A stretch of 64,000 bases of DNA from Paraburkholderia fynbosensis (GCF_902859935.1 NZ_CADIKI010000016.1:124001-188000); one strand, 5' to 3'. Positions 1 to 8,583 are shown, numbered from the stretch's first letter. Numbers and translations are program-made. The notes: generated by a model from the sequence alone, not told the origin.

Positions 1-561
1 CGCCAGCCTTCTTCCGGCCGGTGCATCGCGCCAAGCCGCGCCAGCAGTTCTGCCGGGACTGGTGGCGCGCTGATCGCCAGCACCGGACCAGTCCTTACCA
101 GATGGTTCCGGCACACGGCCGGCCAGCCGCGGTCCGTCGTCAAGCGCAAGCCACGCGGCGGGCTGACGCCGGCACACGTCGCCCCCACGCGGCACGGACT
201 GGAACCACCCCGGATCCATCCGGCCGTGGAAGGTCGCGCCCACCACCCGCTGACACAGTGCAGGCGGCAGGCGGCGCGCGACCTTGCGCGTGCTGCTGAA
301 CACGCGCACCCAGCTCGTCGACAGCACGATGCGCAGCGCGGGGGGCGGCGAGACAGCGCGCAAGCAGCGCCGCGTGTTGAAACAGCGCGTGGCCCGGCGG
401 GCTCGCGACAGACGGCCCGGTGCCCGGACGGCGCCACACGTCCTCCGGGTGAAGCACCCTCCATCGAAATCGAGATACAGCACGAGGCCGCCACGCCGGC
501 GCGGCAGGATGTCCGGCTCCTCAATGGCCCTGCCCGGCCCCACCTCGGGATGTGCATCCAC
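1..561 (-). pseudogene. HAD-family protein (Swiss Army Knife RNA repair-like), multiply frameshifted
   Basis: Conceptual translation from a GTG at 561 gives a HAD-like first motif (LVLYLDFDG, about 460-490), then breaks. The remainder is recovered only by changing frame three times: HPEDVWRRPG and following near 455-345, LRIVLSTSWVRVFSSTRKVA and following near 338-130, and LVRTGPVLAISAPPV and following near 104-1. One break falls at a run of six C on the minus strand (about 338-345). Stitched together, the pieces resemble the HAD domain found in Swiss Army Knife RNA-repair proteins, which I recall from Burkholderia genomes. The product cannot be made in one piece. The 3' end lies at or beyond the window edge. 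Family assignment is from memory of the motifs. Confidence 0.6.
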
Positions 562-573
562 TGCCAGCCCCGG

Positions 574-1044
574 TCAGCGACGGGCGGCGGCTGGCGCCTT
601 CGCCCGCCATAGCCGCCTGCCGCGCGCAGGGCGCGTCGCCAGCGCGTACGGCACGGAGAACGTGCGTCCTGCCGACGTCGTGAACCGGGTCACCGTCACC
701 AGTCGCTCGCCCCGGCTGTACTGTTCGGGCTCGGTTGCCCTCACCCGGATCTCGCTCAGCGGTTCGAGCGTCCACTGGTCGACCTCCCGGGCCAGCTTCG
801 TGCTCAGCACGGCCGCGTCGCGCAGCACGACATCCCCGCCCGCGAACTGCTCAAGCGACGGCGCGCTTCCGGTCAGGTCCATCATCACAATCGTCGGCAC
901 GGCCCGCGAACCCCGCGGCGAGACCCGGAGGATCAGTACATCCCGCGGCATCAATTGCGAGATCACCCCCCACACCCCTGCGCCCTCAGGCTCAAACGGC
1001 ACTGCCGACGAAGGCAAACGGTTCTTTTCACTAGTCACAAACAT
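574..1044 (-). CDS. Conserved hypothetical protein, 156 aa
   Basis: The product starts MFVTSEKN and is a soluble, mixed alpha/beta-looking protein with no signal peptide or membrane segment. It ends in an Arg/Ala-rich tail. I do not recognise a domain. It lies 12 nt upstream of the HAD pseudogene on the same strand, so the two were probably co-transcribed. It diverges from the XRE regulator across a 226-nt spacer. The reading frame is open and composition is even, unlike the broken neighbour. The C-terminal Arg-rich stretch could itself be a frameshifted end, because the neighbouring pseudogene is heavily degraded. No convincing Shine-Dalgarno precedes the ATG, so the start is uncertain. Confidence 0.5.
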   Translation of the reverse strand: MFVTSEKNRLPSSAVPFEPEGAGVWGVISQLMPRDVLILRVSPRGSRAVPTIVMMDLTGSAPSLEQFAGGDVVLRDAAVLSTKLAREVDQWTLEPLSEIRVRATEPEQYSRGERLVTVTRFTTSAGRTFSVPYALATRPARGRRLWRAKAPAAARR

Positions 1045-1200
1045 TCAACCACAACCTCAAACGCTTTCGCGATAAATCAACCACCTGATGCCGAAGTGCG
1101 ATTTCTTCGGGAGCACCATCGCTTCGCGCACGTCCGCCGACATCAAAAAATTCATACATCCTTACTGGACAAGGACTTCGCCTACATACAAAACATCTAA

Positions 1201-1264
1201 TTCCCAGTGTACTGGGAAGACAAATTATAGCGCCGATTGGACAGTGCTCCCATTTCACTGGGAG
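1201..1264. promoter_or_regulatory. Pair of operator-like palindromes before the XRE regulator
   Basis: Two related inverted repeats are visible: TTCCCAGTGTACTGGGAA at 1201-1218 (8-bp arms, 2-nt centre) and CTCCCATTTCACTGGGAG at 1247-1264 (6-bp arms). They share the half-site TCCCA/TGGGA, and their starts are 46 nt apart. The first overlaps a possible -35 (TTCCCA) ahead of a TATA-rich stretch at 1224-1230. The second overlaps the ribosome binding site of the regulator. Such an arrangement would suit autorepression by the downstream XRE protein. That function is inference. Confidence 0.5.
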
Positions 1265-1270
1265 AGAAAT

Positions 1271-1627
1271 TTGGAGTTGGCCGAAGTCTTTGGCGCCATT
1301 CTGCGCGAGCGCCGTATTCACGCCGAGCTAACGCAGGAACAGCTCGCCTTCGAGGCCAATATACGTCGCAACTATGTCAGCATGCTGGAACTCGGCCAGC
1401 ACCAGCCAACGCTAACGATGCTGTTCGCACTGGCAACCGCTTTGAAATGCTCGCCCGCCGAGCTACTCGCCGAGGTAGAACGGAAGCTGAAAAAAGCTCG
1501 TCGGTCCAAGAAAAAAACACCGCCTGCTATCAAGACGCGCGTGAACGTTCCCGCCACTCAGAAGACCGCACCAAAGGTCGCCAGGAAGCCGACAAAAGCT
1601 TCCAGCAAACAGGTGCCTACCGGTTGA
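1271..1627 (+). CDS. XRE-family helix-turn-helix transcriptional regulator
   Basis: The protein has about 118 aa. An N-terminal HTH_3/XRE domain (residues about 4-65) is followed by a Lys/Arg/Ala-rich tail. Visible motifs are the XRE signature AELTQEQLAFEANIRRNYVS, a recognition-helix region ending in LELGQHQPTL, and the closing ALKCSPAEL. The chosen start is TTG at 1271, 5 nt after GGGAGA. A GTG at 1244 in the same frame is an alternative, but it would put the palindrome inside the gene. The basic tail may add nonspecific DNA contacts. It probably binds the two palindromes just upstream (inference) and may regulate itself and the divergent gene ending at 574. Confidence 0.8.
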   Translation: MELAEVFGAILRERRIHAELTQEQLAFEANIRRNYVSMLELGQHQPTLTMLFALATALKCSPAELLAEVERKLKKARRSKKKTPPAIKTRVNVPATQKTAPKVARKPTKASSKQVPTG

Positions 1628-1752
1628 TCAAATCGGCGTGCACGAGGAGAAAAGACCTGAGCTGCTGACGAAATTACGGACGCGTGATTCCATCATTGCC
1701 TCGCCTATAATCCGGAAGTCAAACATCAACGACCGCACGGAGCCCCCACTTT

Positions 1753-2189
1753 ATGAGTCAAACCCGCGGACGATATGCGGGAGTTCGGGACGGCGCGCAA
1801 CGTCAGCCCCGTCACGTGAAAAAATCTCCAGCCAACCGGCAGGGGCAACCGTACGCGAAAGCGCCGCCTCGAGACTCCGCACAAACCGCTTCGATTTTCA
1901 AAACACGTTCCTTCCAGTTCCTCGTCGATGCTGTGGGTGCTGAGAACATCGCGTTAGGACTTCAATCCAGCATGACGCGAGTGGCTGAACTGACAAAAGG
2001 TGAACGGTTCACGCCCGAGACCGCATTTCACATGGAAACCACGCTTGGGCTACCGCACGGCTTCTTTGACCAGTCCCATCCGGTTCTCTCGGTCGAAACC
2101 ATAGCGCGCCTGAAGTCGCCGCTTGATTTCGCGAGCCTGGATGATGAGCGGGAAAGCGTGACTGAAGAATCCAACACGGTGCTTGCACC
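1753..2189 (+). pseudogene. 5' half of tandem-domain gene split by IS66
   Basis: These 437 nt encode the first 145 residues of a protein whose frame resumes exactly after the IS66 element at 4667. In the current sequence the frame reads 1 nt into the element and stops at TAA (2191-2193). The piece has a basic, disordered N-terminus and then a compact helical domain (residues about 47-110) ending LGLPHGFFDQ. A related motif recurs in the other half. The motif resembles small repressor-like helical domains in which a LGLPxGW(F)D element closes the fold, so DNA binding is plausible but unproven. The uninterrupted gene would be 466 codons. Confidence 0.75.
2182..2189. repeat. Left target-site duplication of IS66 insertion
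   Basis: CTTGCACC at 2182-2189 is repeated exactly at 4659-4666, directly flanking the two inverted-repeat ends. Eight base pairs is the usual duplication length of the IS66 family. Confidence 0.95.
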
Positions 2190-2212
2190 GTAAGCACCTC
2201 GCGACGGCCGTC
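2190..2212 (+). repeat. IS66 left terminal inverted repeat
   Basis: This 23-nt sequence begins GTAAGCACCTC. It matches the inverted right end with mismatches at its positions 12 and 18. Confidence 0.9.
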
Positions 2213-2252
2213 CGCAACGCGGCGCCCGCGTGAGGCATGATCGGGAATCGGG

Positions 2253-3808
2253 TTACGTGTCAGCAGACGCCGATGGGCCAGACTGCCGAGGCAGCTTCGT
2301 GGCCACGTTCCAGGGCAACAGTTCGTCGATGCGGTTAATGGGATGGTCAGCGATATGGGTCAGGACGTATTCGAGGTAGGCGCGCGGGTTGATCCCGTTG
2401 AGCTTGCATGTGCCGATCAGACCGTACATCGCGGCTGCCCGCTCGCCTCCGCTGTCGGAGCCGGCGAACAGGAAGTTCTTGCGGCCCAGACTCACACAGC
2501 GCAGCGCGTTTTCGGCCAAGGCGTTGCTGATCTCAGCACGACCCTCTTCGCAGTACAGCGCGAGCGCGTCCCACTGGTTGAGCGAGTAACGGATCGCTTT
2601 GGCCAGTTCGGATTTCTTCGACAGCGTTGCGAGCTTGTCCGTCATCCACGTCCTGATGGTCGCGAGCAGCGGCACGCTTTTCTCCTGCCGCACGCACAGC
2701 CGTTCAGCAGCGGGTTTGCCACGGATGTCCGCCTCGATGCCGTAAAGTCCACCGATCAGTTCGAGCACCTCTCGGGTCGCCTCGGTAGGCGTTCGGGCAT
2801 GCACGTCGTAGAGGTACCGTCTCGCGTGGTCCCAGCATGCAGCTTCACGGATCTTGCCGCCCTCGTACAGTTCGTTGAAGCCACTGTAGGCGTCGGCTTG
2901 CAGGATGCCCTCGAATCCAGCGAGATGGGTCTGGGGGTGGATGCCTTTGCGGTCGGGCGAGTAAGCAAACCACACCGCGGCCGGTTCGGTCGAGCCCGAA
3001 CGGGTGTCATCGCGCACATACACCCACAGTCGCCCGGTCCTTGTCTTCTTCCTGCCCGGCTCGAGCACCGGGATCGGCGTGTCATCCGCGTGCAGCTTCG
3101 ACTGTGCCACCGTGTAGCGGCGCAGTGCCTCGGTCAGCGGCACGCAAAGGGCCTCGCACTGGCCGACCCAGCGTCCCATGCTGGCCGGATCCAGCTTCAC
3201 GCCGTCGCGCGCGGCAATCTGCGACTGCCGGTACAACGGCGCGTGGTCAGCGTACTTCGAGACGAGGATGTCGGCCAGCAGGCTCGGATGGGCAATGCTG
3301 CGCGTGATCGGCAGGCCGGGCATGGGCGGCTGCGAGAAGTGGTGGCCGCACGGACAGACCGTCTTGCGCCGGATCGTGCGGATCACCTTGAACATTGCCG
3401 CGACGCGGGCGAGCTGCTCGGACACGTCTTCTCCGAGCGGCTGCATGGCGCTGCCGCACTTCGGGCAGGTCGCGTCGGCGTCGAGTACGCGTTCTTCGCG
3501 TGGCAGATGCGGCGGCAGCGCTTCTTTTGGCGATGCGTTGCCCACAGGCGTGCTCGCGCTTGATTGGCGGGCGCGTCGCACATCAGCGACACCACGCTCA
3601 CCGGTCAAGTCCTCGAGCGCGGTTTCGAGCCGCGCGACCTCCCGGTCCAACTGCTCGGACTTGCGGCCGAACTGCATGCGCTTGAACTTGTCGATCTGCG
3701 CCTTGAGCTGCTCGATCTCCAGATCGCGCTCGCAAGCTGGGCACGGGCCTCGACCAGCAAGGCCCGCAGAGTTTCAACATCGTCAGGAAATTCGGCGCCG
3801 TTCGACAT
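2253..3808 (-). pseudogene. tnpC: IS66 transposase TnpC, frameshifted near the N-terminus
   Basis: The ATG at 3808 opens a TnpC N-terminus (MSNGAEFPDDVETLRALLVE) that loses frame near 3729. The true continuation (RDLEIEQLKAQIDKFKRMQF) is one base out. From there the frame is open to 2253. The total span of 1556 nt is one base short of 519 codons, consistent with a single-base deletion. The catalytic region is intact: HADDTPIPVLEPG, QADAYSGFNELY and the late ENALRC, which fit the IS66 DDE residues, plus a CPCGHH zinc motif. A start at the internal ATG 3677 would give 474 aa without the N-terminal coiled region. A DDE transposase catalyses cut-and-paste movement of the element. Confidence 0.9.
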
Positions 3809-3838
3809 GCGGCGCAGTTTACGAGTCTTCTGCTCGGT

Positions 3839-4183
3839 TTACAACATCGACAGTGCAGCGGTGCGACGCGGCTGCCGCCAATCGATGCCTTCGAGCAACA
3901 TCGACAATTGCGCCGCCGTCAGATGGACCTTGCCGCCATCGGCCTGCGGCCAGACGAAGCGACCACGCTCAAGCCGCTTCGCAAGAAGCCAGAGCCCGTC
4001 CTCGGTCGCCCACATGACCTTCACCAGATCGCCGCGCCGGCCCCGGAAGATGAACACGTTGCCACCCAGCGGATTGTCCTCGAGCGCCGTCTGCACCTTT
4101 GCCGCCAGCCCCTGGAACCCGCAGCGCATGTCGGTGACGCCTGCCACCAGCCAGACGCGTGTACCCGTGGGTAGAGAGATCAC
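3839..4183 (-). CDS. tnpB: IS66 accessory protein TnpB
   Basis: This complete 114-aa protein has the family hallmarks TGTRVWLVAGVTDMRCGFQG, FIFRGRRGDLVKVMW and LWLLAKRLERGRF, and its length is typical. The start is GTG at 4183, overlapping the tnpA stop as GTGA, which implies translational coupling. TnpB is needed for IS66 transposition but its biochemical role is not well defined. Unlike tnpA and tnpC on either side, this frame is undamaged. Confidence 0.95.
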   Translation of the reverse strand: MISLPTGTRVWLVAGVTDMRCGFQGLAAKVQTALEDNPLGGNVFIFRGRRGDLVKVMWATEDGLWLLAKRLERGRFVWPQADGGKVHLTAAQLSMLLEGIDWRQPRRTAALSML

Positions 4184-4583
4184 GATCGCACGCTCCCCGG
4201 GACGACGCGTAGCGTGTCGGCGTCGACAACGCCGTCGACCTTGACTACCACGTCACCGAACCGGATCTCGATCGTCCCGGCTCGTGCAGTCCGGTTGCAG
4301 ACGTCCCTTGCATCTGGGGGCATCGCCACGCGCTGCGGCGGCGTCTCATGAACCACCGCCACTGGAATCAGGCACGTCGTTTCGGCCTGCAATTGCTCGC
4401 GATAGCGACGCCGCCAGTGAACAGCATGTTTGCATTGATGCCATTGTCCCGCGCCAGCTTCGCGACCGACGCACCAGGCTCACATGCCGCGGCCGCAAGC
4501 CGGCGTCGAAACTCGCGATCATAATTCGGGCGGCCCTTGCGGCTACCCGGCTTGGCTTCCGACTCTGTCACAGTGATGTCCAT
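4180..4583 (-). pseudogene. tnpA: IS66 TnpA, single-base frameshift
   Basis: The ATG at 4583 opens MDITVTESEAKPGSRKGRPN and continues through an HTH region (REFRRRLAAAACEPGASVAK, then LARDNGINANML). The frame breaks near 4416. There TTCAC-TGG lacks one base, and the expected WRRRYREQLQ continuation lies in another frame that runs to the stop at 4180 (QAETTCLIPVAVVHETPPQR and following). The span of 404 nt is one short of 135 codons. TnpA of IS66 is a small DNA-binding accessory protein. The damaged copy would give only a truncated HTH product. Confidence 0.88.
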
Positions 4584-4635
4584 CAAATCGAAAATGATGG
4601 GCACCACTTTGATGTCGGTTCTCGCCGTCGTCTAC

Positions 4636-4658
4636 GACGGTCGTCGTGAGGTGCTTAC
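4636..4658 (-). repeat. IS66 right terminal inverted repeat
   Basis: This 23-nt end closes with GTGCTTAC at 4651-4658. It is the inverted, 21/23 matching counterpart of the left repeat. Confidence 0.9.
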
Positions 4659-4666
4659 CTTGCACC
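4659..4666. repeat. Right target-site duplication of IS66 insertion
   Basis: CTTGCACC is identical to the copy at 2182-2189. Confidence 0.95.
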
Positions 4667-5627
4667 GGACGGCGGCCAACCATCATCTACTGAAGATAAC
4701 CTGTCCAAGGAAACGGAAATGCCGAAGAAACCAACTGGCGGGTCCCCGGGGAACGTCAGAAGCAGTAGACGCGAAACGACCCTGCAGCTCGACGCCGCTG
4801 TACCGCACAAAGCTTCGCGATCGAAACAGAAAGCAGCGTCTGAAGCGATCCAGCAGCAACCGCTGGCGCTGGCGCTGGAAGACGAGGCCACGGTCGCAAA
4901 AGTTCGACGGGATAACCTCCACGTTCTCACGGGTCGCAACGGATCGAAAGCAAGGTTGGGTGTGGTGATGTCCATGAGCGGATCGAACATGGCCCATCGA
5001 CTTTATGGCAAGAAGCGCATGGACAGTGTTGAAGCAAACCGTTTCACTGAGCGGCTTGGCCTGCCCGCTGGCTGGCTGGATACGCCGCGATCCGAAGCGG
5101 AGATTCCGGAATCGGTGTCGTGTTTGCTGACCCCTGCTTCGCGCGGTCGCGAGCCTGTTGAACGACAGGAGCCGCTCGCCACCGCATCCAGCGAAAGCCT
5201 GCGGGAAACGGCGGCAGATGCGAAGGTAGAGGTGCGCGGTCCACGCCCACGCCCGCGCACGAGTGTCGCGAGCGCTCTGGAAAGCGCCTCACCTGTTTCC
5301 GCAGATTCCGTAGAAGCGAATGGGATCAGTGTCAGCCGGCGAAATCATTCAGGCGATGCCTCCGACGAGCCAGCCGGTCGCCATGCCGCCAACGGCGATA
5401 GTGGGCTACCGTCCGTCCCAGCGGCAAAAAGTGAGCCGCCGCCAGTCGCCGCGACGTCGCACCAAGATCCGGTGACGCAACCCGCTTCCGCGACAAGCCT
5501 GGACAATCTTCACGGCATCGCGCCAATCGCCGAAGCATTGATCAAGACGCTGGCAGGTAAGGCACGGACGGGTCGACTGGACGAATTGAAGGCGCTGGAA
5601 CTTTTGCAGCAGGCAGTTCTCTTGTAA
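4667..5627 (+). pseudogene. 3' half of tandem-domain gene split by IS66
   Basis: Joining 2189 to 4667 restores one open frame with no stop, running through ATG 4719 to TAA at 5627. This half repeats the domain of the first half: a helical segment ending RLGLPAGWLDTPR (about residues 80-120 of this part). A long Ser/Pro/Ala-rich linker follows, then a short helical C-terminus (IAEALIKTLAGKARTGRLDE, then LKALELLQQAVLL). AAGGA lies 7 nt before ATG 4719, so a 302-aa C-terminal product could still be made. No function is recognised beyond a possible repressor-like DNA-binding fold. Confidence 0.75.
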
Positions 5628-5841
5628 GTCGAGAGTGCGTGCGCCGTGCTGCAAAGGCAACGGGGCTGTGCCGATCATGTCAGACACCTGGTAGTACAAG
5701 CAGGCGGACCGCCGATCTGGATGTCCGTTAATAAGACACTTTCTCCTTGATCCGGAGTCGTACAACCAGCCAGAAATCCACGCCGGACAACAGCGATCGG
5801 CAAAGCCGCATCTGGCTTGTACAACTGGACGAAGAACCATC

Positions 5842-6075
5842 ATGCTCACATCAATCGTTCAGGAGATTCGTTACCGGCCCAACGCCGCAGCGAATCAACT
5901 TCAGCTCCTTGGTAATCTGAGCCGCTGGCTTGCGTCCAGGCGACTAGATGCAACGATGCTCACCGACCCGGTTCTCGGGGAGTTCCTCGACGCACGACGC
6001 GCACAAGGCTACACGTTGTGGCTCTCAACCAAGGCACTGGTGCCGATGATCACAGTGGGCAGAGACTGGGCATGA
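5842..6075 (+). pseudogene. Tyrosine recombinase/integrase, N-terminal fragment
   Basis: The 77-codon frame has the N-terminal SAM-like core-binding region of XerC/D-type recombinases (LGNLSRWLASRRLDATML, then EFLDARRAQGYTLWLSTKAL). Homology stops near 6045, and the rest (about ITVGRDWA) is read from the antisense of the monooxygenase fragment. The catalytic domain with the R-H-R-Y residues is absent, so the protein is inactive. The break marks a deletion or recombination junction. Such recombinases often occur in mobile trios in Burkholderiaceae (recollection). Confidence 0.75.
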
Positions 6076-6455
6076 GAGCGCAGCACTTCCTCCAGGATGT
6101 ATTGCGGAATCCACTGCCCGTGTTCTGAATAATGCGGATTGCGTTCCGGGCTGCAGTCCAGCGCGTTGTCGAATCTCGCCAGCATGTGACCCGCCAGCCG
6201 CGTGATGAAGAGCACGTGTGACGGGTAATCAAGCCCAAGTGGCGAGGCGGCGGCGAGCTTGTCCGCAATACCCCAGCGACGCAGATGTTCGCGGGTCCGG
6301 ACATTGGTCGTTTTCGCGCGCGGGGCATAGCCAACCCTATCGTTGCGCTCGACCACCACGCACGGAATCTGGCGGCTTCCCAATTCGATAGCCAGTGCCA
6401 GGCCAGTCGGACCGGCACCGACGATCAAGACCTTCGTATGCGTTGCTGCGGTCAT
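6009..6455 (-). pseudogene. FAD-dependent monooxygenase (PheA/TfdB type), N-terminal fragment
   Basis: This fragment has 148 codons against 500 or more in the family. The N-terminus carries the dinucleotide-binding motif VLIVGAGPTGLALAIELGSR (residues about 8-27) followed by VVVERNDRVGYAPRAK and the TNVRTREHLRRWGI segment typical of aromatic-ring hydroxylases. Homology ends around LRSHAQSLPTV. The last codons run antisense through the recombinase fragment. The substrate-binding and second FAD-contact regions are missing, so it is inactive. Its start is preceded by GGAGACGATCA, a usable ribosome site. A perfect palindrome lies 167 nt upstream (6622-6640). Confidence 0.8.
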
Positions 6456-7100
6456 TGATCGTCTCCGTTACCGCACGCCACCCCATCGAGAAGCGCGCCC
6501 ATCGAAACCGTCATCTCCATCATGTCGTTGTCTCCGCCGTCCACTGTGGTCCGCGCCATGCTGCGCGGAGAACACTTTGGGGCAAATTGACGACCGTGGG
6601 CAGATGTTGGGCCGGGCAGAGATATGCGTGCCACGCATATAGGACGTCTGCGATACAGAGCCGGCGACTGGCTTCGTGCGCCCTCCAATCCATGGGTCTC
6701 GTGAGGCTTGGGGCACAGCGCCACTTACGCAGCTGCTGGCAGTCTCGAGACTGTCCGCCGGAAGATCACTCCACAAGATCTGTAGCCATATCCGGTGGAC
6801 ACTCGTCCGACCACGTCAGATGCCGTGTGCCCTTTTATTATGAAAGCCGTCGAATGATCACGCAGCGTCGAGCTCGCCAGTCCGGACAAGTGCCAACTCG
6901 CAAGATGCTGCGAGGCTGCACCGATGCGGTGTACGCGGAAAAGCCATCGAAATCGTTTTTCGTCCCGGAGAACTAACGTGCACTACCGCGGCCTTCAGTG
7001 CAAATCAGTCGCGATGATCAGATCGCTCGGCAACAAGCACGCAGAAGGGGTATCCAAGTAGTTATTTTTGTTTACAAAGTCTCCGCGGCGTGTGCCTCTA
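6456..7100. other. 645-nt stretch without a supported gene
   Basis: Open frames here on either strand have low-complexity, Arg/Cys/Ser-rich translations and no family resemblance. The only clear structure is the palindrome at 6622-6640. It probably contains the original upstream region of the truncated monooxygenase plus scar sequence up to the 3' end of the eCIS locus. Confidence 0.5.
6622..6640. promoter_or_regulatory. Perfect 19-bp palindrome, operator-like
   Basis: ATATGCGTG-C-CACGCATAT has perfect 9-bp arms around one base. Its size and symmetry suit a TetR/MarR-type dimer site. It lies upstream of the truncated monooxygenase, so it may be its orphaned operator (inference). Confidence 0.45.
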
Positions 7101-8420
7101 CTATGGGAGCGCCGTTTTTTCCACCCTTCCCGTTGTGACGTTGATTTTCGCGCCGTCGGCATCCGTGGCGGTTTCAGCCTTAAAATTACGCGTGATGCGG
7201 AACTTGCCGGTCGTAGCTCGGGTGCGATCGCATTTGTAAACCTGATCGCAAACGGCAGTGCAGGAATTTTTGCCGGTTCCCTCTAAAATGCTGCTCGGCC
7301 CCTTCGTTTTATGCTCGTCCAGGAAAGCCGTTGGGCCGCTGCCAAATCTGTTGATGTCGAGACACTTGCTCGAGGAGCAAGGCGGCGAATTGAGGAGTGC
7401 TATGGCCTCCGGAGGGCAGCTATTCGACACCGGCGTTAACGTCTCCTTCATGCAATGGCCGGTGTGGTCGGGTCCAGGGCCGACGTTCATGGTCGCCTTC
7501 GCGCTCAGGTAGGTCCTGAACTTCGCTTGGTCTGCCGTCGACTGATCTGCAAAATTGCGATGCGAGACGGTTCCGAGCGACACGCTGTTCGGACAAGGAG
7601 TTTGGGCTACCTGTGGCACATCCGCAGCAATCGGTTCGTCGAGCGCATCCAGCGGCTGCCTGCGTACAAGTCCAGCACTTCCTTGAAAGGGCGTTGGCCC
7701 TGCCCCTCCATCGATCCGATTGTTCTGCTGGAGCGTATGGACGAGTTCATGGGCCAACAGCTTCCCTGGGTGCGACTGGAATTGCCCTTCGCCGAAATAA
7801 ATATCTTGTCCAATTGCAAACGCCTTGGCGTGCAGGTCCCGGTTCAACAGGGCAGCTGTCCTATCGGCGTGTATCCGCACGCGGGAAAAGTCGTGCCCCA
7901 ACCGAGGATTGAAGAACCGCCGCAATGATGGCGTCAGAGGCTCGCCTTGACCACGAGTTGCATCAAGCAGGTTCAGAGCGTGTTGCGAAACGGCACGCCG
8001 CCCGCTGGCACGGGCACCTGCATCTACCGCTCGCCGCACAGTCGAACCGTCCACATCTTCGTAGCCCTCTTCATCCTCCTCTGCTCCGACCTGGTCGTCT
8101 GACTGCCGTCGCACCTGCTCGCTGTCGACGGCTGTGCTCTGTTCTTCGGCGCAAGTCGGGCATTTGCGAGCGATCTGCGCGGGGCCCACGCCAGTGAATA
8201 GCGCTGGATGAGGCATACGCATAACCAGTTCAGCGACGCGGTCGGCTTCTTGCTCCAGTGGATCATTAACCGCTCCAACAACGAGCTTCCGTTGAATGGT
8301 GCCCACTGTTGCGCCAGATACAACTGATCGAGACCCGCGTGGCAGATTAGTGCTTCCCAATGTGCTCGCCGGACTCGCAGGAGGTTTCATTTGTGCCTTG
8401 GCACACCGCTGTGCAAACAT
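7101..8420 (-). CDS. eCIS-associated DUF4157 protein (putative cargo), 439 aa
   Basis: The N-terminus has the DPLEQEADRVAELVM motif (53-67) typical of proteins with a DUF4157 core. The core spans about 155-235: LTPSLRRFFNPRLGHDFSRV, then the zinc-protease-like LLAHELVHTLQQ with HELVH at 224-228. A CxxC pair (87-90) precedes an acidic linker. The 200-aa C-terminus is Cys-rich (for example CMKETLTPVSNSCPPE, CDQVYKCDRT) and unrecognised; it may be the effector part. DUF4157 proteins are strongly associated with eCIS loci and some are loaded into the particle; loading of this one is inference. The ATG is preceded by GGAGG at 7 nt. It is the last gene of the minus-strand cluster, 163 nt after the other DUF4157 gene. 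Confidence 0.85.
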   Translation of the reverse strand: MFAQRCAKAQMKPPASPASTLGSTNLPRGSRSVVSGATVGTIQRKLVVGAVNDPLEQEADRVAELVMRMPHPALFTGVGPAQIARKCPTCAEEQSTAVDSEQVRRQSDDQVGAEEDEEGYEDVDGSTVRRAVDAGARASGRRAVSQHALNLLDATRGQGEPLTPSLRRFFNPRLGHDFSRVRIHADRTAALLNRDLHAKAFAIGQDIYFGEGQFQSHPGKLLAHELVHTLQQNNRIDGGAGPTPFQGSAGLVRRQPLDALDEPIAADVPQVAQTPCPNSVSLGTVSHRNFADQSTADQAKFRTYLSAKATMNVGPGPDHTGHCMKETLTPVSNSCPPEAIALLNSPPCSSSKCLDINRFGSGPTAFLDEHKTKGPSSILEGTGKNSCTAVCDQVYKCDRTRATTGKFRITRNFKAETATDADGAKINVTTGRVEKTALP

Positions 8421-8583
8421 GATTCGGACCTCCCTGATTCAAATTGGTACCGCGGATGACGAACTCCAGCGTCACAGGCATATGCGTCGCCTGATTAGCG
8501 AGACCGTTTGTCACGTGTTCGAGCGGGTTATCAACCTCGCTGGCGCGACCTCATTCCTAGTTTGCACATCAACCGATTCGAAC

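Larger units (their letters stand above)
2190..4658 (-). mobile_element. IS66-family insertion sequence, 2469 bp
   Basis: The element carries tnpA, tnpB and tnpC in IS66 order on the minus strand. It is bounded by imperfect terminal inverted repeats that both begin GTAAGCACCTC: left 2190-2212 and right 4636-4658, with 21 of 23 positions matching. Each end is flanked by the 8-bp duplication CTTGCACC. Insertion split a 466-codon gene. tnpA and tnpC each carry a single-base frameshift while tnpB is intact, so this copy is probably not autonomous unless the shifts are assembly errors. Confidence 0.95.

Noticed and set aside
2343..3563. Long plus-strand open frame of 406 codons
   Set aside because: It is antisense to tnpC, whose IS66 motifs are clear; the translation is Arg/Val/Gln-rich with no domain.
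6395..6976. Plus-strand frame of 193 codons
   Set aside because: It begins antisense to the monooxygenase fragment and is Arg/Ser/Cys-rich with no motif.
8394..8415. Plus-strand TTGGCAC...TGTGC as a second sigma-54 promoter
   Set aside because: GG and GC are 11 bases apart, not 10, and it lies inside a coding start on the other strand.
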